A DNA stretch of 64,000 nt from assembly GCA_034429195.1 (NCBI GenBank), contig DAOUGQ010000014.1, positions 1 through 64,000 of the forward strand, written 5' to 3'. The notes under the pieces were generated by a model. That model was given only the letters and a program-made list of their open reading frames with translations, ran no database searches and was not told the origin of the DNA. Positions within the stretch are counted from its first letter, which is position 1; every line of letters begins with the position of its first letter. This DNA comes from UBA4782 sp034429195 (GTDB taxonomy: Bacteria > Chloroflexota > Anaerolineae > Anaerolineales > Anaerolineaceae). A program made the translations under genes and the position numbers. Of this stretch, positions 41,105-50,091 are shown piece after piece.

Positions 41105-43740
41105 ACCTCATTTTTCCATCCTCTCCGACCAGAAAAGATATCACCCAGAGCCATTTGATGAATCTTGGTGCTGCTTTTCTATTCCTGTATGCGGTTATTC
41201 TCACCCTTTCACCAGCTGTTCGATACCATACCTGGCAGGTTGATTATCGTTGGACTCACTGGATAGGGTATATTGTCTGGCTGGCAGGATTCTCCTTTCT
41301 CCACCGTCAGGTGAGCAGGTTGATCCCCGAACGCGATCCCTATCTGCTACCTATCATCGCCATTCTTTGTGGTCTGGGTTTAATGACAATATGGCGATTG
41401 GACGGGCAACTGCCCATACAAACGAGTTTCGGCTTTCGCCAAACATTGTGGTTGATCCTGGCTTTTGTAATCATGGGATTGGGGCTTCGATTTCCAGTCT
41501 TTCTCGATTGGCTGAAAAGGTATAAATACCTGTGGCTTACAGGTGGTTTATTGCTCATGGTGCTTACTTTCCTCATCGGGACATATCCATCTGGAGAAGG
41601 CCCGCGCCTATGGCTTTGGTTAGGAGGTATCTATCTTCAACCATCCGAGCCACTAAAGCTATTATTAGTAGTCTATCTGGCTGCCTATCTGGCAGATAGA
41701 TTACCTATTCACTTGAATCTGCTTCAATTACTGGCGCCCACTATTATTCTTGTGAGCGCTGCTATCTTCCTCTTATTGGCACAGAAGGACCTGGGCACTG
41801 CTACAATTTTCATTCTTCTCTACTTCACTATCATTTACCTTGCTTCAGGTAAGAGGCGCATTTTACTGATTGGTGCAGGCATCATCTTATCTGCTGCAGT
41901 GATAGGATATTTTGCCTTTGATGTAATCCAGGTACGCATCAATTCCTGGCTGGATCCCTGGTTTGATCCAGGTAATCAGACATATCAATTGGTTCAATCT
42001 TTATTGGCAGTGGCAAATGGAGGTTTATTCGGGAGTGGGGCTGGGCTGGGAAGCCCTACAGTTGTCCCTGTGTCACATTCAGATTTTATTTTTGCCAGTA
42101 TAGGTGAAGAAACTGGTTTGCTTGGAACCTCTGCTGTGATTTTGATATATGCAATGCTCACCGTGCGAGGTATATTGATCGCCTTGAAGGCAAAGAATTC
42201 TTTTCAGAGATATATGGCTGCAGGAATTACTATGTATCTCGTATTACAGGCAGTACTAATTATGGGTGGAAACCTTCGTTTGATTCCCCTCACTGGAGTC
42301 ACCCTTCCCTTTGTGTCATACGGTGGATCATCCCTGGTGACCGCCTGTATTGCAGGTTTGATCATGCTTTTAATCAGCAATCAACCAGAGGAAAGCCCTG
42401 CATATACGGTTTTTACCTTTCCATATAAACTTACCAGTGTTGGCGTCCTGGCTGCTCTGGCTGCTATAACATTAATCAATGGCTATTATGCAATCATCCG
42501 GTCAGATTCTCTGCTAAAACGTAACGATGATCCGCGCTGGGCAATTAATGACCGATATGTAATTCGTGGCGAGATCCTCGACCGGAAAAACCAGGTGATT
42601 GCACAAACCACAGGTAATGCCGGTGAATATAAACGCACTATTTTGTACCCCGAGTTGAGCAATACGGTTGGATATTCCAATCCATTGTATGGGCAGGGTG
42701 GAATTGAATCCAGCCTGGATGGATATTTACGCGGTCTTCAGGGAATATCCAACAGCCAGATTTTTTGGCAAGATCTGCTTTACAACCAACCTCCAGAAGG
42801 CTTGAATGTACGTCTGACAATCTCGCTGGAACTACAACAGAAAGCAGATGAATTGCTTGCTGACAAAAAAGGAGCTTTGGTGCTACTGAACGCACAAAGT
42901 GGAGAGATCCTTGTCATGTCCTCACATCCCAATTTCGATGCCAACCAATTGGATACCATGTGGGAAGCATGGAAAGAAGATAGCAATGCCCCATTGATAA
43001 ACCGCGCTACACAAGGTGAATATCCTTTAGGTACTTTGCTTTCACCTTTCTTGCTGACTGCGTATGAATCATTAGGAAATTCTCTTCCCGCTATACCCAG
43101 TTCATGGGGGTACGAAATGAAAGATGGCACTACTCTACACTGTGCCCTTCCCCCTGTTTCAAATGACTGGTATGCGGCTGTACAGGCTGGTTGCCCACAG
43201 GCATCGGTCATTCTTGGAAAAAAACTTGGTCTCAAAACGGTCATTAACGCTTATCATACATGGGGGTTTGACCTGACAAACAGCTTGCCTTTAGCTTCTT
43301 CCAAACCCGGTGATTTATCAATTATGACAAACCTGGAAGAAGCATCTCTTGGTCAGGGTGGCTTTCGTGTCAGTCCTTTGCAGGTCGCTTTAGCAGCCGC
43401 TGTATATAGTATCGATGGTCAACGACCTGCGCCACTGCTGGCCATGGCAGTAAATACACCAAAAGAAGGCTGGGTAGTTTTGCCAGTTGAGCCATCTACT
43501 TCCACATACCCTAAAAATATTCTCGAAAATGATGTGCAGAACTTTTCCATCGCTGGCACGGCTACATGGCAGGCCATCGGGCAGGCACAAACAGAAGAGG
43601 GCATCATCACCTGGGCAATTGCTGGCACAGTCCCAGACTGGCAAGGTACTCCATTGGCATTAGCTCTTGTGTTGGAAGAAGATAACCCTGGACTGGCAAG
43701 CTCAATTGCTACCAAAGTTTTGACTGAAACCATGCAATAA
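41101..43740 (+). CDS. FtsW/RodA (SEDS) protein fused to a degenerate penicillin-binding domain
   Basis: An 879-residue fusion. Residues 1-430 form a polytopic SEDS glycosyltransferase with conserved AQKDLGTATIFI, GGLFGSGAGLGSP, SHSDFIFASIGEETGLLG and LPFVSYGGSSLV. Residues 480-879 follow class B PBP layout: RGEILDRKNQVIA, the pedestal, then NRATQGEYPLGTLLSPF where SxxK should be. The Ser and Lys are Thr645 and Ser648; the SxN position is GCP (697-699), and KTG is replaced by AGTA (818-821). The glycosyltransferase half looks intact while the transpeptidase should be inactive, so the PBP part is likely an activator or scaffold. It starts at GTG, overlapping mtnP. Confidence 0.9.
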   Translation: MNLIFPSSPTRKDITQSHLMNLGAAFLFLYAVILTLSPAVRYHTWQVDYRWTHWIGYIVWLAGFSFLHRQVSRLIPERDPYLLPIIAILCGLGLMTIWRLDGQLPIQTSFGFRQTLWLILAFVIMGLGLRFPVFLDWLKRYKYLWLTGGLLLMVLTFLIGTYPSGEGPRLWLWLGGIYLQPSEPLKLLLVVYLAAYLADRLPIHLNLLQLLAPTIILVSAAIFLLLAQKDLGTATIFILLYFTIIYLASGKRRILLIGAGIILSAAVIGYFAFDVIQVRINSWLDPWFDPGNQTYQLVQSLLAVANGGLFGSGAGLGSPTVVPVSHSDFIFASIGEETGLLGTSAVILIYAMLTVRGILIALKAKNSFQRYMAAGITMYLVLQAVLIMGGNLRLIPLTGVTLPFVSYGGSSLVTACIAGLIMLLISNQPEESPAYTVFTFPYKLTSVGVLAALAAITLINGYYAIIRSDSLLKRNDDPRWAINDRYVIRGEILDRKNQVIAQTTGNAGEYKRTILYPELSNTVGYSNPLYGQGGIESSLDGYLRGLQGISNSQIFWQDLLYNQPPEGLNVRLTISLELQQKADELLADKKGALVLLNAQSGEILVMSSHPNFDANQLDTMWEAWKEDSNAPLINRATQGEYPLGTLLSPFLLTAYESLGNSLPAIPSSWGYEMKDGTTLHCALPPVSNDWYAAVQAGCPQASVILGKKLGLKTVINAYHTWGFDLTNSLPLASSKPGDLSIMTNLEEASLGQGGFRVSPLQVALAAAVYSIDGQRPAPLLAMAVNTPKEGWVVLPVEPSTSTYPKNILENDVQNFSIAGTATWQAIGQAQTEEGIITWAIAGTVPDWQGTPLALALVLEEDNPGLASSIATKVLTETMQ

Positions 43741-43792
43741 AAAAACGGGGTTAAAACTCACAAGTTGAGTATAGGAAGAGTAAAAAATCTCG

Positions 43793-43801
43793 TGCTATAA
43801 T
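43793..43801 (+). promoter_or_regulatory. Extended -10 promoter (TGCTATAAT)
   Basis: TG-C-TATAAT at 43793-43801 is 18 bases before the HNH gene ATG, so the leader would be about 12 bases. No clear -35 or ribosome site is present. Confidence 0.6.
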
Positions 43802-43819
43802 CTTGCTATTGGATAGTGT

Positions 43820-44320
43820 ATGGAACAGGTACTTGTTCTTAATGCCAACTTCGAACCTATCCATGTTTGCGAAATGCGACGAGCAGTGGGGTTAATTCTA
43901 ACGGAAAAAGCAGCACTGGTTGTCAATGGTAGAGGTGTCATTCATACCAGCAGCGCTACATTTCCAAAGCCCTCAGTAATCCGTTTGCAAGCTATGGTTC
44001 ATGCCCCGCGCCCCTGTGTTCGATTAACTCGCCGTGAAGTATTTCGCCGTGATCAATTTACTTGCCAATATTGTGGAAAACACACCCAGGAATTAACAAT
44101 AGACCATGTAATTCCCCGCCATATGGGAGGGCTGCACACCTGGGAGAATGTCGCAGCAGCCTGCCCCGCCTGTAATCATCATAAAGGGGGCAGGAAACTT
44201 GAAGAAGCGAAAATGCATCTCCTTCGCATCCCCAAAGAGCCCCCTCATTCTGCATATTATCTTTTCAGCCATTTCCTGACAGAAAACTCTGACTGGGAAG
44301 TATTTTTACAAGGCTGGTAA
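43820..44320 (+). CDS. HNH endonuclease domain protein
   Basis: A 166-residue protein with the HNH signature: CQYCGKHTQELTIDHVIPRHMGGLHTWENVAAACPACNHHKGGR, holding the four zinc Cys (CxxC...CxxC) and catalytic His/Asn. The N-terminal MEQVLVLNANFEPIHVCEMRRAVGLILTEKA is the extension of a stand-alone HNH group of unknown function that is widespread in free-living bacteria, not a homing endonuclease. Its 3' end overlaps the convergent metallo-hydrolase gene by 15 bp. Confidence 0.85.
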   Translation: MEQVLVLNANFEPIHVCEMRRAVGLILTEKAALVVNGRGVIHTSSATFPKPSVIRLQAMVHAPRPCVRLTRREVFRRDQFTCQYCGKHTQELTIDHVIPRHMGGLHTWENVAAACPACNHHKGGRKLEEAKMHLLRIPKEPPHSAYYLFSHFLTENSDWEVFLQGW

Positions 44321-45082
44321 CTGATCCAATTCTACTGTCATAAGGTCATGTGTAAGGTGCACAGGTCCAGAAAATATTTTCTGGGCTCGTTCTACCATAT
44401 CTATCAATTGGGGATGAGCATACGCATAGTGGATCAAGTATAGTGACTTAACACCAGCTTCCTGGGCAATTTCAGCAGCCTGCTCTGGTGAAGAATGACC
44501 TTTCAGGGCACCAGCAGCTTCATGAAATAGAATATCCGTTCCTCGTGCCATTTCAACAACTGCCTCGCATGGCTCGGTATCACAGGAGTACACCATGCTT
44601 TTGCCTGTAGATTTATCATCAGCGCGTATGCCAATGGTTGGAATCAGGTGTTTTACAGGAGAAGAAATGATCCTGATATCCTCATTTTCCAATACTAACA
44701 TGCCATTCTCAGACGGGATGGCATGATACTGTATTGGGTAACAATTCGGCCAGGTTTCGTACCCATACAATTGCATGTTCTGGTGTATCTTCGAAAGCGT
44801 TATTTCCAATCCATAAAGATGTAGAGGTTTTTGCCTTCCCTGCAGCCACATCACCATGAAGAAAAGTGGAGCACCAGATACATGATCAGGGTGAAAATGC
44901 GTGAAGATGATGTTGCTGATATCATCCAAAGTGACCCCTACCTTTTGTAAACGTTGTACGGGGCTGCTGGAGCAATCAACAAGGATATTCGTTTTTCCTG
45001 CCTGGATTAATAGATGGGCATTATCGTGATCCAGATCTGGTATTGCATGAGCAGAACCCAACACTGTTACTTTACTCATCAT
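44306..45082 (-). CDS. MBL-fold metallo-hydrolase (RNase Z-like)
   Basis: A 258-residue metallo-beta-lactamase-fold protein. The THFHPDHVSG motif (HxHxDH), the His in SPVKHLIPTIG, Asp in YSCDTEPC and the final His in LIHYAYAHP make a di-zinc site. The DCSSSPVQRLQKVG start and YSCDTEP core recall RNase Z/ElaC and arylsulfatase-like relatives. Length (258) is shorter than tRNase Z, and the exosite arm is not evident, so tRNA processing is not assured. Confidence 0.82.
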   Translation of the reverse strand: MMSKVTVLGSAHAIPDLDHDNAHLLIQAGKTNILVDCSSSPVQRLQKVGVTLDDISNIIFTHFHPDHVSGAPLFFMVMWLQGRQKPLHLYGLEITLSKIHQNMQLYGYETWPNCYPIQYHAIPSENGMLVLENEDIRIISSPVKHLIPTIGIRADDKSTGKSMVYSCDTEPCEAVVEMARGTDILFHEAAGALKGHSSPEQAAEIAQEAGVKSLYLIHYAYAHPQLIDMVERAQKIFSGPVHLTHDLMTVELDQLPAL

Positions 45083-45141
45083 TCACCTCATTACCAAATT
45101 AAATAAACCTTTTAATCTTTAGCATATTCTCTTTAAACACA

Positions 45142-45161
45142 CACTCCCCTGTTGGGGAGTG
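45142..45161 (-). terminator. GC-rich hairpin after lgt
   Basis: CACTCCCC (45142-45149) and GGGGAGTG (45154-45161) make a perfect 8-bp stem with a 4-base loop just past the lgt stop; the T-tract after it on the minus strand is weak (TGTGTGTTTAAAG). Probably the end of the lgt operon. Confidence 0.6.
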
Positions 45162-45172
45162 CGGTGATCTTC

Positions 45173-46129
45173 TTATTCAGATGGTTGGTCTTCTTCAATA
45201 TCCTTATTTCCTTGATCCTCTTCCTCAGAAGGTTCTTCCGACGAACTATCTTCAGAAATTTCCTTTTCACCTGATTCTTCGATTTCAGGATTTGAAGGAT
45301 TTTCAGGATTCGCCTGAATATTCACAGCTCCTCTTTTCTGCCGGTGCGCCCAGACGTACCAGATGATAGAAGTAGCCATCAGAGCAGCCATCAAAGTCTG
45401 ATTGACATTCAATCCAGCTACAGGTGAAGGATCAAGCCGGAGGAATTCCAGCAAGAAGCGTGCGAATGGATAAAGGAATAAATAAAACCGGAAGATATCT
45501 CCATCTATCAAGCGATCTTTGAGGGTCATACTCAGATAGAGGAGTAACCCCATGATGAAGAAATTCCATAGAGATTCATAAAGGAATAATGGATGATATG
45601 TGGCGTAATTCTCAAACCCGGGAAGTCTGTGTGCCACATCGATCGTGATCGCCCAAGGTAAAGTACTGGGAGCGCCATATACTTCCTGGTTCAAAAAATT
45701 ACCCCAACGTCCAATTGCTTGTGCCAGAGCCAATCCAGGCGCTATCAAATCCATCCAGAACAACATTTTTATTCGTTTTTTTCTGCAATACAGCCATAAG
45801 GCAAAAGCACCACCCATCACAGCTCCAGGGATCCCCAACCCTCCATTTCGGATGTTCAAGGCATCCAGAGGATGGGTTAGATAATACCCGGTCGTAATGC
45901 CTTGCTCCACCATCGAAGCCGGAGGAGTAAAAATATGCCAGAGTCGTGCACCGATAATTCCACCGATAAGCAGCCAGGGCAACATATCCCAGGGTGTTTC
46001 AGGATCTTCCCCTTTACGCTTTGCAAGCTGTGCGGCCATGATCGTCGCTCCAAGAGCACCAAGCATGATTAAAATGGCATACCAATAAATAAATAGTGGT
46101 CCTATTGAAAATCCTTCTCGTACGATCAT
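45173..46129 (-). CDS. lgt: Prolipoprotein diacylglyceryl transferase
   Basis: A 318-residue integral membrane enzyme that adds diacylglycerol to the lipobox Cys. The Lgt signature GRWGNFLNQEVYGAP is present (usually GRxGNFxNxE), along with GIIGARLWHIF and FLYESLWN, and seven hydrophobic helices fit. An acidic, Glu/Ser/Pro-rich cytoplasmic tail of about 55 residues (after 262) is unusual. It works with LspA at 57821-58372. It ends the FtsK-PgsA-like-Lgt gene run. Confidence 0.93.
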   Translation of the reverse strand: MIVREGFSIGPLFIYWYAILIMLGALGATIMAAQLAKRKGEDPETPWDMLPWLLIGGIIGARLWHIFTPPASMVEQGITTGYYLTHPLDALNIRNGGLGIPGAVMGGAFALWLYCRKKRIKMLFWMDLIAPGLALAQAIGRWGNFLNQEVYGAPSTLPWAITIDVAHRLPGFENYATYHPLFLYESLWNFFIMGLLLYLSMTLKDRLIDGDIFRFYLFLYPFARFLLEFLRLDPSPVAGLNVNQTLMAALMATSIIWYVWAHRQKRGAVNIQANPENPSNPEIEESGEKEISEDSSSEEPSEEEDQGNKDIEEDQPSE

Positions 46130-46149
46130 GGGTTATAAATCCTTTCCTA

Positions 46150-46809
46150 TTACTTTTCTTGATTGACTTCAGCGGTTGAAGTATTAAGTTCTGTATGAGC
46201 CTGTTTTCTCACACTTGCAATCCTTTGCAATGCAGTGAAATAGGCAAACACACCAATGATCCATAAAGCCCATTCAGGAATATTAAAGATCAGACCTGGA
46301 ACAAGGATAATGTATCGCTCAACCCGACTTAACAATCCAATCTTTGCTTCGTATCCAAGACCTTCAGCTTTTGAGCGAATGTATGAGACCATCACCGAGC
46401 CAGTTGCAGCCAGATATACTGCCCCACATGCATGCCAGTTACCTTGCGCCAGGAAGTAGATAAGCAACCCACCCATGATAGCAATTTCAGAGAATCTATC
46501 GGTTACTGAATCCACAAAAGCACCAAAACGGGATGATTCACCACGTAGCCGTGCCATCGTTCCATCCAGAAAATCCATCGGTGCCATTAATAAAATGACG
46601 ATACCACTCCAGGTCATATGACCTGTAGCAGCTAAAGCTGCTGCCCCAAAATGTCCGGCTAATCCAGCAAGGGTGACTGCATTGGGTTTAATTCCCAAGT
46701 GAGTCAGGAACTTTGCTACAGGAAGAAATATACCTTTAAAAACTCGTCGCAGCTTGTCTGTAAAAGTATTTTGTTCTTTGCTGGCAATATTTACATTTTC
46801 TTCTGGCAT
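46150..46809 (-). CDS. CDP-alcohol phosphatidyltransferase family protein
   Basis: A 219-residue membrane enzyme that transfers a phosphatidyl group from CDP-diacylglycerol to an alcohol. The motif D-(x)2-DG-(x)2-AR-(x)8-G-(x)3-D-(x)3-D is complete in DFLDGTMARLRGESSRFGAFVDSVTDR. The alcohol may be inositol phosphate or glycerol phosphate; relatives in Chloroflexota and Actinobacteria often make phosphatidylinositol phosphate, but the sequence does not settle it. A soluble basic N-terminal stretch precedes the first helix. Confidence 0.88.
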   Translation of the reverse strand: MPEENVNIASKEQNTFTDKLRRVFKGIFLPVAKFLTHLGIKPNAVTLAGLAGHFGAAALAATGHMTWSGIVILLMAPMDFLDGTMARLRGESSRFGAFVDSVTDRFSEIAIMGGLLIYFLAQGNWHACGAVYLAATGSVMVSYIRSKAEGLGYEAKIGLLSRVERYIILVPGLIFNIPEWALWIIGVFAYFTALQRIASVRKQAHTELNTSTAEVNQEK

Positions 46810-46874
46810 TTATCTCAGTCGCTTTCTAAAAATAACCGAATAATAGTACAAGAACCAAAACGTTCTGTCAAGCA

Positions 46875-49100
46875 TCAATTTTCTTCTTCTGTATCTTCAT
46901 CCCGATGGTCATAAGGATCATTGTCATCATCAGGACCATAAAAAACTTCTCGCTCTTTTCCACCTCCTACAGCAGGTCCAATGATGCCTTGCTCCTCCAG
47001 TTTATCGATCAGACTGGCAGCCCGCGGATAACCTACACGCAGTCTGCGCTGTAACAACGATGCGGATGCTCGTTGTGTCTTCTTTACGATTTCGATCGCC
47101 TTTTGCAGCAGTTCGTCATCAGGTGTTTCGCTTTGTGCGTGAATCAGTTCTTCCCATGGACAGGGTTGTTGTGCTTCTTCAGTAGAAGCTTTTTTCCAAA
47201 AATCGACCACCCTTTCTATCTCATGATCAGTTACCATAACCCCCTGACAACGTACTGGGGTGCCAATTTCTGGCAAAAGAAATAACATATCACCACGTCC
47301 CATTAATGTTTCTGCACCATTTGTGTCGAGAATAACCCTTGAATCGATGGAGGAAGCGACTGCAAATGAAACGCGCGAGGGGAAGTTTGCCTTAATCAAT
47401 CCTGTCACAACATCTGTACTGGGTCGTTGAGTAGCAACTACAAGATGAATACCCACAGCGCGTGCCATTTGTGCCAATCTTACAATGGCTGGTTCAGTTT
47501 GATCTGGTGCACTCATCATCAAATCTGCTAATTCATCGATGATCACAACGATACGTGGAACAGTGTTCAAATGTCGGCGCTGCATTTTACGGTTATAACT
47601 TTCCAGGTCACGTGCATGAGCTTCTTCCAATAAGCGGTACCTTCTTCCCATTTCTTCGACCGCCCACTGTAATACACCCAGCATACGCTCGACTTCAGTT
47701 TCTACTTTCCCCAACAAATGAGGCAGCCCATTGAACCGTACCAGCTCCACCATTTTTGGATCAAGCATTGCCATTCGTAGATCAGATGGTGTATTGTTCA
47801 TGGCAAGACAGGTTGCTAATGATTGAATGAAAACTGATTTGCCTGAGCCAGTTGTTCCTGCTATCAGTAAATGTGGCATGTGGCTTAAGTCTGCCACTAC
47901 AGGCTGCCCTGATACATTCTTACCCATAGCGATTGCAAGGGGTGATCCCACTTGCTGAAAAGCATCCGATTCGAGAATTCCTCTCAATCGCACGATGGAG
48001 ATTCGTTCATTAGGTACTTCTATCCCAACAAATGCCTGTCCTGGAACCGGGGCTTCAATGCGAATCCGTTCTGCGGAAAGCGATAATGCCAGGTCGCGTT
48101 GCAAATTAGATATTTGAGAAACACGAACTTTTTGACGAATAATATCTCCATCAGGCCCGGGCTTTTCAATATAACCAGGCTCTACAGCGTATTGGGTTAT
48201 AGTAGGTCCGATACGGTATCCAACCACCCTGGCGGGAATACCAAATTCCAGTAAAGTACGCTCAATTCCGCTGGCGATTGAATGAATATTTTCTTCATCA
48301 GGTTTGCTGGCTTGCTCTTGCATGAGCACATGCAAAGGGGGTAATCTGCTTTCTTTTTCCATCGCAACAACTGCAGGTTGTTGATCGGCAGGAATCAATT
48401 TTTTTTCGCTTTCTTCTATTATAGGTGGAGTGAGGGCTTCCAGAGGTTCAAGAACGCCATCCTGTAAATCAATCTCCGGTTGATTTACATTTTCAGAAGG
48501 AATCAGCCATCGATCGATCATATGGGCAATTCCTTTTGCTATTCCGAATCCAACAGCCGCAAAGTAAATTAACAAGAGGGAAAGAACGATAGTACCCCAT
48601 GGAGGAGGCAGGATACGGGTAACAATTTCTGCTAGCCCCCATCCAATATACCCACCATCCAACCCACTTTCAGCTCGTTCAATAAGCTGCCCACCAAATA
48701 ATGACAGTAATGCGACGAAAACAAATAAGGTGCCCTCCAATGCTAAAACCTGCCCGATAGACAAAAGAGTTTTCCGTTTTGGGCTTCGCCACAAACACAT
48801 GACACCACCCAGAGTAAGCAAACCGATAAAACCATAAGCCCCCCATCCCAACCAACGGCGAACAAAATTCGCCCAGGGTGTGATCACACTCCCTTTACTT
48901 AAATCAAGCAAACCAAATAGTAATAGAATCGCACTGGCAATAAGCACCAATCCAACAACATCCCAAACGAAACGATCAAACCGAAGTGAAAAACCCGCCA
49001 GCGTGTCCAGCCAGCGGGGTGTGGTTTTTGGCTTCGATGTTTCTTGTGGTTCTTTAAAACTAGATGGTTTATTTTGCTTGTTGTTTGAAGAAAACCTCAT
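46875..49100 (-). CDS. ftsK: DNA translocase FtsK/SpoIIIE
   Basis: A 741-residue hexameric DNA pump. Four N-terminal membrane helices (about 40-190) anchor it at the septum; a short acidic linker follows; the alpha/beta motor has Walker A GTTGSGKS (about 410-418) and Walker B RIVVIIDELADLMM; the C-terminal gamma winged helix (ASASLLQRRLRVGYPRAASLIDKLEEQGIIG) recognises KOPS-type sequences. The end is very acidic (DDDNDPYDHRDEDTEEEN). It overlaps the S1 gene by 4 bp. Confidence 0.95.
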   Translation of the reverse strand: MRFSSNNKQNKPSSFKEPQETSKPKTTPRWLDTLAGFSLRFDRFVWDVVGLVLIASAILLLFGLLDLSKGSVITPWANFVRRWLGWGAYGFIGLLTLGGVMCLWRSPKRKTLLSIGQVLALEGTLFVFVALLSLFGGQLIERAESGLDGGYIGWGLAEIVTRILPPPWGTIVLSLLLIYFAAVGFGIAKGIAHMIDRWLIPSENVNQPEIDLQDGVLEPLEALTPPIIEESEKKLIPADQQPAVVAMEKESRLPPLHVLMQEQASKPDEENIHSIASGIERTLLEFGIPARVVGYRIGPTITQYAVEPGYIEKPGPDGDIIRQKVRVSQISNLQRDLALSLSAERIRIEAPVPGQAFVGIEVPNERISIVRLRGILESDAFQQVGSPLAIAMGKNVSGQPVVADLSHMPHLLIAGTTGSGKSVFIQSLATCLAMNNTPSDLRMAMLDPKMVELVRFNGLPHLLGKVETEVERMLGVLQWAVEEMGRRYRLLEEAHARDLESYNRKMQRRHLNTVPRIVVIIDELADLMMSAPDQTEPAIVRLAQMARAVGIHLVVATQRPSTDVVTGLIKANFPSRVSFAVASSIDSRVILDTNGAETLMGRGDMLFLLPEIGTPVRCQGVMVTDHEIERVVDFWKKASTEEAQQPCPWEELIHAQSETPDDELLQKAIEIVKKTQRASASLLQRRLRVGYPRAASLIDKLEEQGIIGPAVGGGKEREVFYGPDDDNDPYDHRDEDTEEEN

Positions 49101-50059
49101 AAATAATCTACCAATCCTAATCCCAATCTGCGTCTTTCACAATCGATATGTAAAATTTCTACCTGAACTAATTGACCTGGCTGAAGTGTACCCTGAGAAC
49201 CATCACTTTCAAGAAGAGAAATCGATGAATGATGGATTAATCCCTCAACGCCATATTCTAACCGCGCAAATGCTCCATATTTTAGTATCGACGTAATTCT
49301 GGCAGGTAAAATATCACCTATATTGCATTCATTTACCAATTTCTCCCATGGATTGGGGAGCAGTTTTTTCATACTTAATGCCACTCGGCTGCTTTCTTCA
49401 TTCACCTGTAAAACAAGTGCTTCTACCAGGTCACCAATTCGCACAACTTCAGATGGATGCTGAACCCTTCCCCAGGATAATTCAGAAACATGGACCAAAC
49501 CTTCAATACCGCCCAGATCAAGAAATACACCAAAATTTGTGATGTTTGTAACCGTTCCTTCAACTTTCGCACCAGGTTGCAAAATATTAAATAGTTGTTT
49601 TCTTTTCCCACAACCAGCTTTTGCAGCCCGTTCTGAAAGAACGATCCTTTCCATGGATGGCTCACATTCGATCACTTTTAATTCAATGCTTTTTCCAACA
49701 TAATCATTCAAAAATGCCTGTCGTTGATTTTCATCAAAGTCAACTGGCATATTCACAATGTGTGAAATAGGAACAAAGCCCTGGATCCCATCAGAAGAGA
49801 CTAATAATCCCCCTCGATTAAACCCACGGACTTCAAAGGTCATGATCTCATCTTGCTCATAGAGCTTTTTGACCAATTCCCATCTGTTGCCATCCATTTT
49901 CTCTACAGGATGATCATCCAGGTTTGATTCCAGTTTGCTCGGACTTGCGGTCAACATAGATTCATCCGCCAGTAGTGAGGACCACCACCCCTCATCAGGT
50001 GATCCTTCGAAATTATCTCCCTCCATTAATTCCCATTTCTCAGTCATTCCCTCTCCCAA
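49097..50059 (-). CDS. S1 RNA-binding repeat protein (ribosomal protein S1-like)
   Basis: A 320-residue protein with three S1 domains at about 65-135, 150-220 and 235-310 (for example EGTVTNITNFGVFLDLGGIEGLVHVSEL and PARITSILKYGAFARLEYGVEGLIHHSSI). The acidic N-terminal 60 residues are unlike S1. It may act as a short RpsA or as a separate RNA-binding regulator; no other S1 gene is in this window. It is coupled with ftsK by a 4-bp overlap. Confidence 0.85.
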   Translation of the reverse strand: MGEGMTEKWELMEGDNFEGSPDEGWWSSLLADESMLTASPSKLESNLDDHPVEKMDGNRWELVKKLYEQDEIMTFEVRGFNRGGLLVSSDGIQGFVPISHIVNMPVDFDENQRQAFLNDYVGKSIELKVIECEPSMERIVLSERAAKAGCGKRKQLFNILQPGAKVEGTVTNITNFGVFLDLGGIEGLVHVSELSWGRVQHPSEVVRIGDLVEALVLQVNEESSRVALSMKKLLPNPWEKLVNECNIGDILPARITSILKYGAFARLEYGVEGLIHHSSISLLESDGSQGTLQPGQLVQVEILHIDCERRRLGLGLVDYL

Positions 50060-50091
50060 AGTATCAACATTGTAAATTGCAGCTTTCCATT

